From the NCBI GenBank assembly GCA_005773095.1, contig SXHT01000130.1, forward strand, positions 1-28,562: 28,562 bases of DNA, read 5' to 3'. A program made the position numbers and the translations under genes. The notes beneath the pieces were generated by a model. The model worked only from the letters and a program-made list of their open reading frames with translations. It searched no databases and was not told where the DNA came from. The DNA is from Planctomycetaceae bacterium (GTDB lineage: Bacteria > Planctomycetota > Planctomycetia > Pirellulales > PALSA-1355). Shown here in pieces: positions 1 through 8,163 of this stretch (position 1 is its first letter; every line of letters begins with the position of its first letter).

Positions 1-1331
1 ACGGTGGCCGTGATCTGCAGGTTCTTGCTGGCCCCCTTGTCGACGTTGCCCACCGTCCATACGCCGGTGCCCGATTCGTAAGAACCTTGCGACGCGGTCG
101 AGGACACGTAGCTCAGTCCCGCCGGCAGTACGTCGCTGACGCGTACGCCGGTGGCGTTCAGACCGCCGGTGTTCCCCACGGTGATGGAAAAGGTCACATT
201 GCCGCCGAGATTCGGCGCAGGATTGTTCACCGTCTTGGTGAGCTCAAGATCCGCGGTCAAATTATCGAAGTTCTGCGTCTTGACCGTGGGGCCGATGGCG
301 TCGATGGCATCGATTTGCCCGTCGGCCGCAGTGGTGTTCGCAGCCACGTCAAGCTGGATCGCGCCGATGCTGGTGAGCGTGGCGCCATTGCCGCCCGCCG
401 CCACAAAGCCGCTAAAGGGAACGTAGACCTGGGCCGTCGCCGCGCCGCCCGTGTTGGGAATCTCCACCGTCGCGGACGAAAAATTGTTTGCGTCGGAATA
501 CAGTCTCAGAGTGATCATACCCAGCTTGTCGGCTCCGATCACCGTGGCAATGCCCGTGTTGAGACCCCCTTGGGTGAGATCGATGCCGCCGAGTCCCGCG
601 GCGTTGAGCGTGTCACCCGCGCCGCTGCCGCCGTCCCACGTCACGCGTCGCGAACCGCTGGCGGTTGACGTCGAACTGTAATCGAGCACGGTCAGCCCGC
701 TGTCGGGATCATGCACGGTGAGCGCCACGGTGCCGACATTCTGATCGAGCGCCACCGCCAGCTTGCGATGTCCGCCAATGGCTTCTGGAGCGGCCAGATT
801 TGACGAATTCGTTTTGACCGACGAGGTGGCCTTGGCAATTTGCTGTGTGGCATCGAACGAATCGATGACCGTGTTGACGGTGCCGTCGGCATCGGCGGCC
901 GTGATCAAGATGAGCGAACTTGTCTTCGCGGCCAGCGTGATATTGCCAAACGTGATCGGCTGCTGCTGCACGAAGTAGCCCCCCGCGGTCAGTTGATCGA
1001 AGCGGTAATTGCCTTCGCTGTTCGTGGACATCGAGCCAACGGGGGCGTCGCTGCCGGTGTTGAGCACGCCGTCGCCGTTGTCTCGATAGAGCTGCACCGT
1101 GGCGCCCGCGACCTGTTCGCCGGCATTGAATCCATTGCCCGTAAGGTCGCGGTAGACGAGTCCGCTGATGGCCGCCAGATCGCTGGCCATCATGGCGCGA
1201 TCTTCCAGCCCTTCGAGCCTAAGCTTCTGGGAGGGTCGTTTCTTGCGTCGCGGTTGCGGTGAAGGATCGGCGAAGATCGTGTGAATCGTGCGTGCCATAA
1301 ACGAAATCGGGCCGAGATTCTTCGATGACAT
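1..1331 (-). CDS. Large secreted SdrD-B/DUF11 surface protein, 5' part (runs off left edge)
   Basis: The minus strand is open from an ATG at 1331 to base 1, giving about 443 residues with no stop. An AGGGA-type ribosome binding site lies about 8 nt before the ATG. The protein starts MSSKNLGP, is basic to residue 35, then shows the planctomycete extracellular-protein motif LEGLEDRAMMA (residues 39-49). Residues about 54-125 form an SdrD B-like domain (SGLVYRDLTGNG, then NSEGNYRFDQL). Residues about 126-360 are Ser/Thr/Gly/Ala-rich and probably beta-sandwich, with no family I recognise. A DUF11 repeat begins near residue 362 (LELTKTVNNPAPNLGG) and is cut by the window edge. DUF11 usually occurs in tandem, so the full protein is probably much longer. 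Likely role (inference): cell-surface or matrix adhesin. No ordinary hydrophobic Sec signal peptide is visible. The gene at 14673 has the same kind of N-terminus. Confidence 0.85.
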   Translation of the reverse strand, partial: MSSKNLGPISFMARTIHTIFADPSPQPRRKKRPSQKLRLEGLEDRAMMASDLAAISGLVYRDLTGNGFNAGEQVAGATVQLYRDNGDGVLNTGSDAPVGSMSTNSEGNYRFDQLTAGGYFVQQQPITFGNITLAAKTSSLILITAADADGTVNTVIDSFDATQQIAKATSSVKTNSSNLAAPEAIGGHRKLAVALDQNVGTVALTVHDPDSGLTVLDYSSTSTASGSRRVTWDGGSGAGDTLNAAGLGGIDLTQGGLNTGIATVIGADKLGMITLRLYSDANNFSSATVEIPNTGGAATAQVYVPFSGFVAAGGNGATLTSIGAIQLDVAANTTAADGQIDAIDAIGPTVKTQNFDNLTADLELTKTVNNPAPNLGGNVTFSITVGNTGGLNATGVRVSDVLPAGLSYVSSTASQGSYESGTGVWTVGNVDKGASKNLQITAT

Positions 1332-1572
1332 GATGCGTCCCTGCAAAGAGCGTGTGTCGAATGGCGAGAAATGAGTGGCACCCTGCTAGCGACATGCGTG
1401 TCACCAGCGCGGTGCGACAATTCCTAGCGTCGTCCGCAGAATCGGCACGACTTGACTATCCGGACCCGTCGGCAGAAAGCCCACGCAGCTTGCCTGGCCT
1501 TCCATGCGCACCACGGCCTGGCCGGCTCAAACTCTGAAACGGGCCTGCTGGCATTAAGCCTGGTTCTCGCTA
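1332..1572. other. Intergenic, 241 bp
   Basis: This gap lies between the K+ channel stop and the start of the SdrD-B/DUF11 gene, both on the minus strand. It should hold the promoter of the surface-protein gene. I found no convincing -35/-10 pair, no clear terminator hairpin and no credible small gene. The short open frames here lack coding character. Confidence 0.4.
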
Positions 1573-2574
1573 CTACAAGTCATTCTCATGCTGGAACCTG
1601 GCGATGTCCGGGACGCGGCCCATGACAACGAGCACATCGCCGGGCGCGAATTTTTCGTCGTTGTCGGGATTGAAGACCATGGGTCCGCCGGCGTGCTTAA
1701 TGGCGACGACGAGCAGTTGGTGTTTGCGGCGGGCTTCGATGTCGACGACGGTTTTTCCGATGATCCCGCTGCGGTCGGCGACGTTGAGCTCAGCCACCTC
1801 CACGTCGAGCAGACTTCTTCCAGCCACGAGTTCCATGAGTTCGACCATCGACGGGTGGGTGATCATCGCCGCGATCCGCCGCGCGCCGATCGCAGCCGGC
1901 AAGACGACTCGGTTCGCGCCGGCCTGGAGCAACTTTTTTTGCGACGACTGCTGCTCGCCGCGAGCAATAATCTGCAGCGATCCGTGCAGGTTTCTCGAAG
2001 TCAGTGCAATAAAAACATTAGCCGCGTCGTTGGGCAGCGTGGTCACGAGGCATTTTGCCCGCTGAATGCCGGCCGCCAGCAGCGATTCTTCTTCGGTGGC
2101 GTCGCCATTGAGCGCCAGAAATCCTGCCGTCTGCGCTTCGATGATCATTTGCGGATCATTATCCAGCACGACCAAAGCCTGGTTGGCGTGGTGCAGGTCG
2201 TGTGCGAGGATCCTTCCCATCCGTCCATAGCCGCAGACGATCACATGCTGATCGGTGCGTTCGATTCCGCGACTGATGCGGCTCTCCTTCAACGCATTGT
2301 TGATTTCACCTTCGACCATCATTTGAAAAAAGCCTCCTAAAAAGTACGACGCGGCACTGATGCCGAAAATGATCACCGCAATCGTGAAGAGTTTCTCCGT
2401 GTTTCCGAGTTCGCTATGTTCGCCGAAGCCGATCGTACCGACCGTGATCACAAACATGTACCAGGCGTCGATCCAATCGCGGCCGAGAAGTCGATAGCCC
2501 ACGACGGCCGCCACGGTTATGACGCCGAACGCAAGCGCGCCCCATCGCATCCGATTGAGCGCCGGTTGCTTCAT
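1573..2574 (-). CDS. Two-TM potassium channel with cytoplasmic RCK (TrkA-N/TrkA-C) domains
   Basis: This 333-residue protein resembles MthK-type K+ channels. TM1 spans about residues 11-28. The pore loop and selectivity filter (WYMFVITVGTIGFGE) are at about 38-52, where TIGFGE replaces the usual TVGYGD. TM2 spans about 61-84. The RCK N-domain has the Rossmann motif VIVCGYGRMG at 111-120. The C-terminal TrkA-C-like domain covers about 245-330. It should form a tetrameric K+-selective pore in the cytoplasmic membrane, gated by ligand binding to the RCK ring. I chose the ATG at 2574, not the in-frame start 54 bp upstream, because that ATG overlaps the argJ stop as ATGA, which suggests translational coupling. 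The upstream alternative would add a basic, non-conserved 18-residue extension. The physiological link to arginine synthesis is unknown. Confidence 0.88.
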   Translation of the reverse strand: MKQPALNRMRWGALAFGVITVAAVVGYRLLGRDWIDAWYMFVITVGTIGFGEHSELGNTEKLFTIAVIIFGISAASYFLGGFFQMMVEGEINNALKESRISRGIERTDQHVIVCGYGRMGRILAHDLHHANQALVVLDNDPQMIIEAQTAGFLALNGDATEEESLLAAGIQRAKCLVTTLPNDAANVFIALTSRNLHGSLQIIARGEQQSSQKKLLQAGANRVVLPAAIGARRIAAMITHPSMVELMELVAGRSLLDVEVAELNVADRSGIIGKTVVDIEARRKHQLLVVAIKHAGGPMVFNPDNDEKFAPGDVLVVMGRVPDIARFQHENDL

Positions 2575-3764
2575 GTGGTGTAGTCGGCGTTGAGATGCAC
2601 GTATTCGGCGGTCAGGTCGGCGGTCCAAAAGCGGATGCCGGCGTGCCCCTCGCGAAACTGCAGCAGGATATTTGTCTCGCGGTGATCGCGCATTGATTGG
2701 CTCACGGCGGCGGCATCAAAGCCAACAGGCGCTCCTAGGCGGCAGAGGGCGAATCCGTTGAGATCGAGATCAACGCCGGCCGGGTCAAATTCGATGCCCG
2801 CATAGCCAGCCGCGGAAATGATTCGTCCCCAGTTAGGGTCGGCCCCATGAATGGCCGTCTTCACCAAAGGGCTGTCGGCGACCGAACGGGCAATCTGCCG
2901 GGCAGCATCACGAGTCTTGCAGCCTGCCACGTTGATTTCGATCAGATGGGTTGCCCCTTCGCCGTCCGCGGGAATCATGCGGGCAAGTTCCGCGCAGGTT
3001 TGACGGAGCAGTTCTTGGAAGGAATTCAGATTGGCGCCCGTCAGCGAAGGACCGCCAACGGCGCCATTCGCCAAGAGCAAAACCGTGTCGTTGGTGCTGA
3101 CGTGGCCATCGACGCTGATGCAATTGAAGGTCTCATCCACGACGTCACTGAGTGTCTCTTGCAGGTTGGCGGGCGCGATTGCCGCGTCGGTCATCAGCAG
3201 GGCCAACATCGTGGCCATGTGGGGGCCGATCATCGCCGCGCCTTTGCAGACCCCGCAGACCGTGATCTCAACTCCGCCGATCGTGCCAGAGCGACTCGCG
3301 CACTTGGGGACCGTGTCGGTGGTCATGATGGCCATCGCCGCGCGCGAAAGCGCGGCAGCGTCGGCGGCGAGATCTCCGGCAGCGTCCTGAATGCCCCTGG
3401 CCAGGGCGTCCATCGGTAAGAAGCGGCCGATGACTCCCGTGGACATTACCAGCACCTGATCCGATAGCGATTGGACGGCTCGGCCCACGAGTCGGGTCGA
3501 TTCCGCTACGTCGCGCAAGCCACGGTCACCCGTGCAGGCGTTGGCGTTGCCGGAATTGATCATGACCGCGCGAAAATTCTCGCCCGGTGTGCGAGAGCGG
3601 TCCCACGCCACAGGCGCGGCGAAGACGCGATTCTGCGTGTAAACCCCCGCCGCGTTCGCGGGTTGATCGCTGACGACGAGCGCCAGATCGAGCTTATCCG
3701 CGCCCGGCTTGAGGCCGCATTGCACACCGGCGAAACGATATGACTTGGGAAGCAGGCTGGCCAT
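2571..3764 (-). CDS. argJ: Arginine biosynthesis protein ArgJ (glutamate N-acetyltransferase)
   Basis: This 397-residue protein is a full-length ArgJ. It transfers acetyl from N-acetylornithine to glutamate, and in bifunctional members also from acetyl-CoA, closing the cyclic arginine pathway in the cytoplasm. The family motif KGAAMIGPHMATML (about 174-187) contains the Ala-Thr self-cleavage site, with Thr185 as the predicted N-terminal nucleophile of the beta chain. The common form is KGxGMIxPNMATML, so His replaces Asn here. Further signatures are TQNRVFAAPV, INSGNANACTG, VMSTGVIG, VDGHVSTNDT and GADPNWGR. The gene follows argC after 85 bp on the same strand and overlaps the K+ channel start by 4 bp, so argC-argJ-channel is a likely operon. 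Mono- versus bifunctionality cannot be decided from sequence alone. Confidence 0.95.
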   Translation of the reverse strand: MASLLPKSYRFAGVQCGLKPGADKLDLALVVSDQPANAAGVYTQNRVFAAPVAWDRSRTPGENFRAVMINSGNANACTGDRGLRDVAESTRLVGRAVQSLSDQVLVMSTGVIGRFLPMDALARGIQDAAGDLAADAAALSRAAMAIMTTDTVPKCASRSGTIGGVEITVCGVCKGAAMIGPHMATMLALLMTDAAIAPANLQETLSDVVDETFNCISVDGHVSTNDTVLLLANGAVGGPSLTGANLNSFQELLRQTCAELARMIPADGEGATHLIEINVAGCKTRDAARQIARSVADSPLVKTAIHGADPNWGRIISAAGYAGIEFDPAGVDLDLNGFALCRLGAPVGFDAAAVSQSMRDHRETNILLQFREGHAGIRFWTADLTAEYVHLNADYTT

Positions 3765-3849
3765 ATATCAAGCCGCGACGGTTGGTCGAGGAACGTGACA
3801 AACAAATCCTTACGTGGCGTCGCCGCGACCACCGGTCGCGGCTTGAAAG

Positions 3850-4860
3850 TTACCCAAGCGCCATGGTTTCTGGAAATCCAAACATCAGGTTGAAGTTTTG
3901 AACAGCCACGCCGCTTGCCCCTTTGATCAGGTTGTCAAGCACGCTGATGGTCAGCAGTCGGCCGCGAACGATTCGGGCGGTCATGTCGCAATAGTTGGTG
4001 TTCATGGCATCCTTGGTGCCCGGCAAATGCTCGACCAATCGCACGAACGGTTCGTCGGCGTAACAGTCGCGCCAAGCTTCGAATACCTGCTGTTCGGTTA
4101 GCGCGCCGGTGGGAATTGCGTAGGCAGTCGTCAAAATGCCGCGATCCATGGGCACCAGGTGCGGCGTGAAAATTACGCTGACCTGTTTGCCCGTCGCCCG
4201 ATCAATAATTTGCTCGATCTCCGGAGTATGGCGGTGACGGCCAATATTGTAGGCCGACAGGCCTTCGTTACACTCGGGAAAGTGCGTCGTCAGCTTGGGG
4301 GTGCGGCCGGCGCCTGAGACGCCGCTCTTACTGTCGCAGATGATGTCCGAAGTCTCAATCAGACCGGCTTTCACCAGCGGCGCAAGTGGCAAGATGCACG
4401 ACGTGGGATAACAACCCGGGTTGGCGACCAACTGCGCCGCGCGAATCTGTTCGCGGAAAAACTCGGGAAGTCCGTACACAACCTTGCCGAGGCGCGCAGG
4501 GTCGTGATGCTTTTCGCCGTACCAATGGGCGAACGTTTCAGGATCATTCAGTCGGTAGTCGGCTGAGAAATCCACCACGCGGACCCCCGTGGCCAGGAGG
4601 TCTGGCATGACCGTGGCCGTGACCCCGTGTGGAAGGCAGCTAAACACGCAATCGGCCCGTGAGGCCACCCCCGTCGGCGTGAGGTCTTCCAGCCGAAGAT
4701 CGAGCCGCCGGCCCAGTTGCGGATGCACGCTGGCAATGTGCGGATTGCCGTCGCTGCGGCTGGTGACGGCGGTGATTTCCACCTCGGGATGCCGCAGCAG
4801 AATCTTGATCAGTTCGAGGGCCGTATATCCGGTAGCCCCGAGAATGGCGACCCGTGTCAT
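3850..4860 (-). CDS. argC: N-acetyl-gamma-glutamyl-phosphate reductase ArgC
   Basis: This 336-residue protein is a type 1 ArgC. It performs the NADPH-dependent reduction of N-acetylglutamyl phosphate to the semialdehyde, the third step of ornithine/arginine synthesis. The N-terminal Rossmann motif is VAILGATGYTALELIKIL (4-21). The catalytic Cys lies in VANPGCYPTS (Cys150). GVSGAGR and the C-terminal KGASGVAVQNFNLM are also typical. The length is close to the family norm. The ATG at 4860 starts directly with the conserved MTRVAILGATG, so the start is secure. A TATAAT box lies about 54 bp upstream on the same strand. The gene is first in the probable argC-argJ-K+ channel operon; argB and argD are not in this window. 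Confidence 0.96.
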   Translation of the reverse strand: MTRVAILGATGYTALELIKILLRHPEVEITAVTSRSDGNPHIASVHPQLGRRLDLRLEDLTPTGVASRADCVFSCLPHGVTATVMPDLLATGVRVVDFSADYRLNDPETFAHWYGEKHHDPARLGKVVYGLPEFFREQIRAAQLVANPGCYPTSCILPLAPLVKAGLIETSDIICDSKSGVSGAGRTPKLTTHFPECNEGLSAYNIGRHRHTPEIEQIIDRATGKQVSVIFTPHLVPMDRGILTTAYAIPTGALTEQQVFEAWRDCYADEPFVRLVEHLPGTKDAMNTNYCDMTARIVRGRLLTISVLDNLIKGASGVAVQNFNLMFGFPETMALG

Positions 4861-5020
4861 GGTTGAAGCATGTCCCTTGTGAGGCGATCACGCGTCGGCA
4901 TGATCGACGATTCATTATAACGGCATGTCTTTCCCGCGAAACTCGTCAGGCCCGATCCTTTGTTCAAACAGCGACGACTCCGCATGAGCGCACGAAAACG
5001 GATCGGCCGCGCGTAACTCG
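4861..5020. other. Intergenic, 160 bp, argC promoter region
   Basis: This stretch separates the argC start from the PNP stop, both on the minus strand. It contains a candidate -10 for argC. It also has a 12-bp direct repeat AACTCGTCAGGC (near 4940 and 5012), the second copy overlapping the PNP stop codon. No gene is apparent. Confidence 0.4.
4914..4941 (-). promoter_or_regulatory. Candidate sigma70-like promoter of argC
   Basis: On the minus strand a perfect TATAAT lies at 4919-4914. A weak -35 (TTTCGC, 4941-4936) stands 16 bp upstream. Initiation would give a leader of about 45 nt before the argC ATG. The -10 is convincing and the -35 is poor. Confidence 0.4.
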
Positions 5021-5890
5021 TCAGGCGGTGCCTGGCGGCTGCGCTGCCGCCTCCTGCTCCAGAATCCCCAGCACGATGGCGCGCAATTTCCATTCCGCAC
5101 CGTTTGCAGTGGCGACAATTTCCTCGATGTTGGCCGGCTTGAGGGCGTCGGCCAGGCAGAGGTCGGTGATGATCGATATGCCCATGCACCGCATTCCGCA
5201 ATGCGCAGCGACGATCACCTCGGGCACGGTTGACATGCCCACGACGTCGGAACCGATCCAACGCAAGAACCGGTACTCGGCCCGCGTTTCCAGGTTGGGG
5301 CCGGTGACCGCCGCGTAGACACCGCGATGGCAGACAAAGTTCTCGCGGCGGGCAATTTCCAGCGCCTTTTCGACGAGCTTTAAATCGTAGGGTTCGCACA
5401 TGTCGGGAAATCGCGGACCGAGCCGGTCGTCGTTGATGCCGATCAGCGGGTTGAGCCCCATCAGATTGATATGGTCATCCATCACCATGATGTCCCCCGC
5501 GGCGTAGTGCGGATTGAGCCCGCCGCAGGCATTCGAGGCAATCAGCAGCGTCGCGCCGAGGGCCTTCATGACGCGCACCGGCAGCGTGGCCAACTTCAGC
5601 GGGTAGCCTTCGTAAGCATGAAAACGACCTTGCATGGCCACGACGGAGACGCCCTGCAGTTTGCCGCAGACCAGGTGACCTGCATGGCTGGTGGCCGTGG
5701 AATCAAGGAAATGGGGGATTTCATCATAGGCCAGCCTGGCCTCAACTTCGATCTGCTGCGCTAGTCCGCCCAGGCCCGTGCCAAGAATAATGCCGACTCG
5801 CGGCGCACAACTCCAGCGCTTCCGGATGAACGCCGCGGCTTCCTCAATTCTGACGAACAGGTCAAGCATGGGGCAAAAGTTGGCGGGCAC
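5021..5890 (-). CDS. Purine nucleoside phosphorylase, trimeric (PNP/MTAP family 2) type
   Basis: This 289-residue enzyme should cleave purine (deoxy)nucleosides with phosphate to base plus (deoxy)ribose-1-phosphate, for purine salvage in the cytoplasm. Diagnostic motifs are GIILGTGLGGLA (33-44), TSHAGH (67-72), GRFHAYEGYP (88-97), SNACGGLNP (119-127), GPNLETRAEYR (197-207, with the base-binding Glu201) and VGMSTVPEVIVA (217-228). The region that reads ITN in human PNP reads ITD here (Asp243), which may change base specificity. The start is a GTG at 5890 with GGAG 9 nt upstream. An ATG seven codons later (5869) is the alternative but lacks a good ribosome binding site. The gene lies upstream of argC on the same strand, 160 bp away, and is probably a separate unit. 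Confidence 0.92.
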   Translation of the reverse strand: MPANFCPMLDLFVRIEEAAAFIRKRWSCAPRVGIILGTGLGGLAQQIEVEARLAYDEIPHFLDSTATSHAGHLVCGKLQGVSVVAMQGRFHAYEGYPLKLATLPVRVMKALGATLLIASNACGGLNPHYAAGDIMVMDDHINLMGLNPLIGINDDRLGPRFPDMCEPYDLKLVEKALEIARRENFVCHRGVYAAVTGPNLETRAEYRFLRWIGSDVVGMSTVPEVIVAAHCGMRCMGISIITDLCLADALKPANIEEIVATANGAEWKLRAIVLGILEQEAAAQPPGTA

Positions 5891-5899
5891 GCGTCAGTA

Positions 5900-5903
5900 C
5901 TCC
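5900..5903 (-). promoter_or_regulatory. Ribosome binding site supporting the PNP GTG start
   Basis: GGAG on the minus strand, 9 nt before the GTG at 5890. No comparable site precedes the downstream ATG at 5869. Confidence 0.45.
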
Positions 5904-5992
5904 AGCCGCGGGCACCCTCGAAATGGCAAGTCACGCGCGCGGCGTGGGCAGGGGTCCGCGAGAACGCACGCCAGACCCATCATGGCCCCACG

Positions 5993-6364
5993 TTACCCGT
6001 CATCCTCCAGGTCCGACTCGTTTTCATCCTCGTCGAGATCGTCTTCCCATTCCTCCTCGAAATCGTCGTCGAAATCGTCGTCGAAATCGTCGTCGTCGAA
6101 GTCGTCGGGCGTTTCGATCTGCTCAACGCCACCGATATCGATTTCATCGAAATCGTCATCCTCGTCGTCTTTGTCGTCACTTTCTTTGTTTTCGTCCGGT
6201 GGGTCCTCATCGATGGCTTCGCAGACGAGCGTCGATGGGGGAGCCAGCCAGGGCATGGCAAGGCCAAGGCCGTGCAACTGGATCGTCAGGGCGTCCAGAC
6301 ATTCCGGGGCAACGCTGGCAAGCATGTATTTTTTCTCGCTGGGAACGAAACGATGGTGGAGCAC
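5993..6364 (-). CDS. Small protein with extremely acidic C-terminal tail, unknown function
   Basis: This 123-residue protein has an ordinary N-terminal half (VPSEKKYMLASVAPECLDAL, then GLAMPWLAPPSTLVCEA). From about residue 52 it is almost entirely Asp/Glu, ending DEDENESDLEDDG. Part of the tail comes from a 12-bp DNA repeat (cgaaatcgtcgt x3, 6058-6093) that encodes a repeated DDDF pattern. The GTG at 6364 gives the longest form. An ATG at 6325 (residue 14) is a plausible alternative, and neither has a strong ribosome binding site. I recognise no family. Acidic tails of this sort occur in DNA mimics, ribosome-associated proteins and chaperone-like proteins, but nothing here selects among these. 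There is no signal peptide or membrane segment, so it is probably cytoplasmic. Coding is supported by the clean non-repetitive N-terminal half. Confidence 0.65.
   Translation of the reverse strand: MLHHRFVPSEKKYMLASVAPECLDALTIQLHGLGLAMPWLAPPSTLVCEAIDEDPPDENKESDDKDDEDDDFDEIDIGGVEQIETPDDFDDDDFDDDFDDDFEEEWEDDLDEDENESDLEDDG
6058..6093. repeat. 12-bp tandem repeat within the acidic-protein gene
   Basis: Three exact copies of cgaaatcgtcgt, followed by further imperfect cgtcgtcgaag units to about 6105. The period is a multiple of three, so slippage would change tail length without breaking the frame. Confidence 0.85.
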
Positions 6365-6676
6365 CCTCGGGCGCCGCCGACCTGTGACCGAACATCCCGC
6401 CAGCGACCTTGTTAGCCCAGGGGCTTCGCCTTGTCAAGGAATGCGCGAACGGGGTCACAGCCAGGCAGTTTGAACAACTGATTGGCCGTGCCAGGGGGGG
6501 CAGCACGATTGCCGGGTCGGCCAGTAGGAGGGATTTTCAATCGGTCCCGTGCCACTTGCAACCCACTTCCAGACACGGGTCGGATGGAGAATCCGACCTG
6601 CGAGGACCTTACCATCGTCCTGCCGGCGGGGTCGGAGTTCTTGTGTCGATACGCAATACGCGGCGCGATTCCCCCT
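6365..6676. other. Intergenic, 312 bp
   Basis: This stretch lies between the acidic-protein gene and the kinase stop, both on the minus strand. It contains one clear hairpin (6578-6598) and a G-run near 6492. Short open frames exist on both strands but none looks coding. Promoter elements for the acidic-protein gene should lie here; I could not identify them with confidence. Confidence 0.4.
6578..6598. terminator. Hairpin downstream of the kinase gene (possible terminator or mRNA 3' structure)
   Basis: Perfect 8-bp stem GGTCGGAT / ATCCGACC with a GGAGA loop, about 80 bp after the kinase stop in the transcription direction. No T-run follows, so intrinsic termination is unproven. Confidence 0.3.
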
Positions 6677-8143
6677 TCAAAGCCGACTACCGACCCCGGC
6701 CAGAAGCATGCAAAAAAACAGCACCAGCGAAACCACGACGATTGGGCCTAGCGTGAACAGGACCACGGAATTGGGCACCGTGACTGGCTCACGGACCCTG
6801 CGCCCGCGGCGACGCGCCTCGTCCGGTAGCGTCTCCTCGGAGGCCGAGGCAAACGGATCGGTGCCCTGCGAAATTTGGCTGACGCCTTCCGACAGATCCG
6901 CTCCGTAGAGAAAGCCGGAATCGGTGTCACCCATTCCCGAGGGAGCAGCGCTAAGATCGGGCGGAGCGGGACCAAATTCCGCATCGGCGACGGCATTGGC
7001 GACCGCGTCTCGCACCCAGGGAGCCAGTCGCTCGGCCACTTCGTTGGCCGTTTGCATGCGCCTGGTCGGATCTTTTTCCATCATCGACGCAATGACTTCC
7101 ACGAACTCGTCGCTCAAATCGGGACTGATGCGGCTAGGTTTGAGCGGCGCCTGTTCGACGTGTCGTTGGGCCTTCTCGCGCGTGGTTCCGCCGGGAAACG
7201 GAACCTTGCCTGTTACGGCGTAGTACAAGGTGCAGCCCAGTGAGTACACGTCAATCGCCGGCGATATCGCCGTCGGATCCTGAATCAGCTCGGGCGCAAG
7301 ATAATCGGCCGTGCCGACAACCTTGCCTTGGCGTGGATCCTCGGCATCGCCATCCCCCAGAAAACCTGCCAATCCCAAGTCGGAGACCTTGGTCTGACCG
7401 TCGGGCGTGACCAGAAGGTTCCCGGGCTTGATGTCGCGATGCACCATGCCGCGGCTGTGTGCGTAGGCCAGTCCCTTGGCGGCTTGCGAGATGATCGTGG
7501 CGGCTTCGCTCATCGTCAGTCGCTGCCGAGCGCGGACAAACTTGCGTAAATCGGTACCGGGCACATACTCAGTCACCAGATAGTACACGTTGCCGTCGTG
7601 CCCGGCATACAAAGCGCGCACCAGATTGGGGTGGTCCATCTGGGCCTGCGCACGGATCTCGCGCGTGAAGCTGGCGATGGCCGCCGGCGTGGATTTGCTT
7701 CGCGGCAGCACCTTGATGGCTTCCAAGCGACCCATCATGGTGTGCACCGCTTTATAGACTTCACCCATGCCGCCGCGGCCGATGGAATCCGTCACCAGAT
7801 AAGGGCCGAGCGTAAACCTGGTGCGACCCAGCTTGAGTTGCTCGACCTGCCACTTGTTGAGCCGTCCAAGCGCGAGCAATTTCTTGATGAGCTGGGGCTC
7901 TTCGACCAGGACCTGTGTGTTCCCCTGGCCCAGGTCGGCGCGTACGGCGTCTTCGGCCTCCCGAAGCTGCTCCTGCGTGAGCAGCCGGCTGGCGACGGCA
8001 GCGGCACGAAACGTGATGGGTGGGGCGCGATCGTCCACAGCAGACACTCGTTGAGCATGGAAACCACGCTGGCGGAGATTGAGGCACCTGCTCCAGGCCT
8101 GCTTCCCCGCGCCGGCGCTCCATCCCAATTCTGGCGTATCCAT
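6677..8143 (-). CDS. Membrane-anchored Ser/Thr protein kinase
   Basis: This predicted 488-residue Hanks-type kinase has all core motifs: glycine loop GRGGMGEV (122-129), catalytic-lysine motif EAIKVLP (Lys144), HRDIKPGN (235-242, catalytic Asp237), DLG in place of DFG (255-257), GTADYLAPE (277-285) and IDVYSLGCTLYYAVTG. Residues about 55-110 form the N-terminal helical segment often seen before planctomycete kinase domains. Residues about 390-455 are low-complexity and Asp/Ser/Arg-rich. One TM helix (459-483) lies almost at the C-terminus with only about 5 residues beyond it, so no extracellular sensor is present. The frame stays open upstream into the RluA-family gene. I placed the start at the ATG at 8143, 20 bp after that gene's stop, and the first 45 residues are weakly supported. 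It is probably co-transcribed with the RluA-family gene. Confidence 0.9.
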   Translation of the reverse strand: MDTPELGWSAGAGKQAWSRCLNLRQRGFHAQRVSAVDDRAPPITFRAAAVASRLLTQEQLREAEDAVRADLGQGNTQVLVEEPQLIKKLLALGRLNKWQVEQLKLGRTRFTLGPYLVTDSIGRGGMGEVYKAVHTMMGRLEAIKVLPRSKSTPAAIASFTREIRAQAQMDHPNLVRALYAGHDGNVYYLVTEYVPGTDLRKFVRARQRLTMSEAATIISQAAKGLAYAHSRGMVHRDIKPGNLLVTPDGQTKVSDLGLAGFLGDGDAEDPRQGKVVGTADYLAPELIQDPTAISPAIDVYSLGCTLYYAVTGKVPFPGGTTREKAQRHVEQAPLKPSRISPDLSDEFVEVIASMMEKDPTRRMQTANEVAERLAPWVRDAVANAVADAEFGPAPPDLSAAPSGMGDTDSGFLYGADLSEGVSQISQGTDPFASASEETLPDEARRRGRRVREPVTVPNSVVLFTLGPIVVVSLVLFFCMLLAGVGSRL

Positions 8144-8163
8144 GGCAGATTCGCCAGGGTCGG

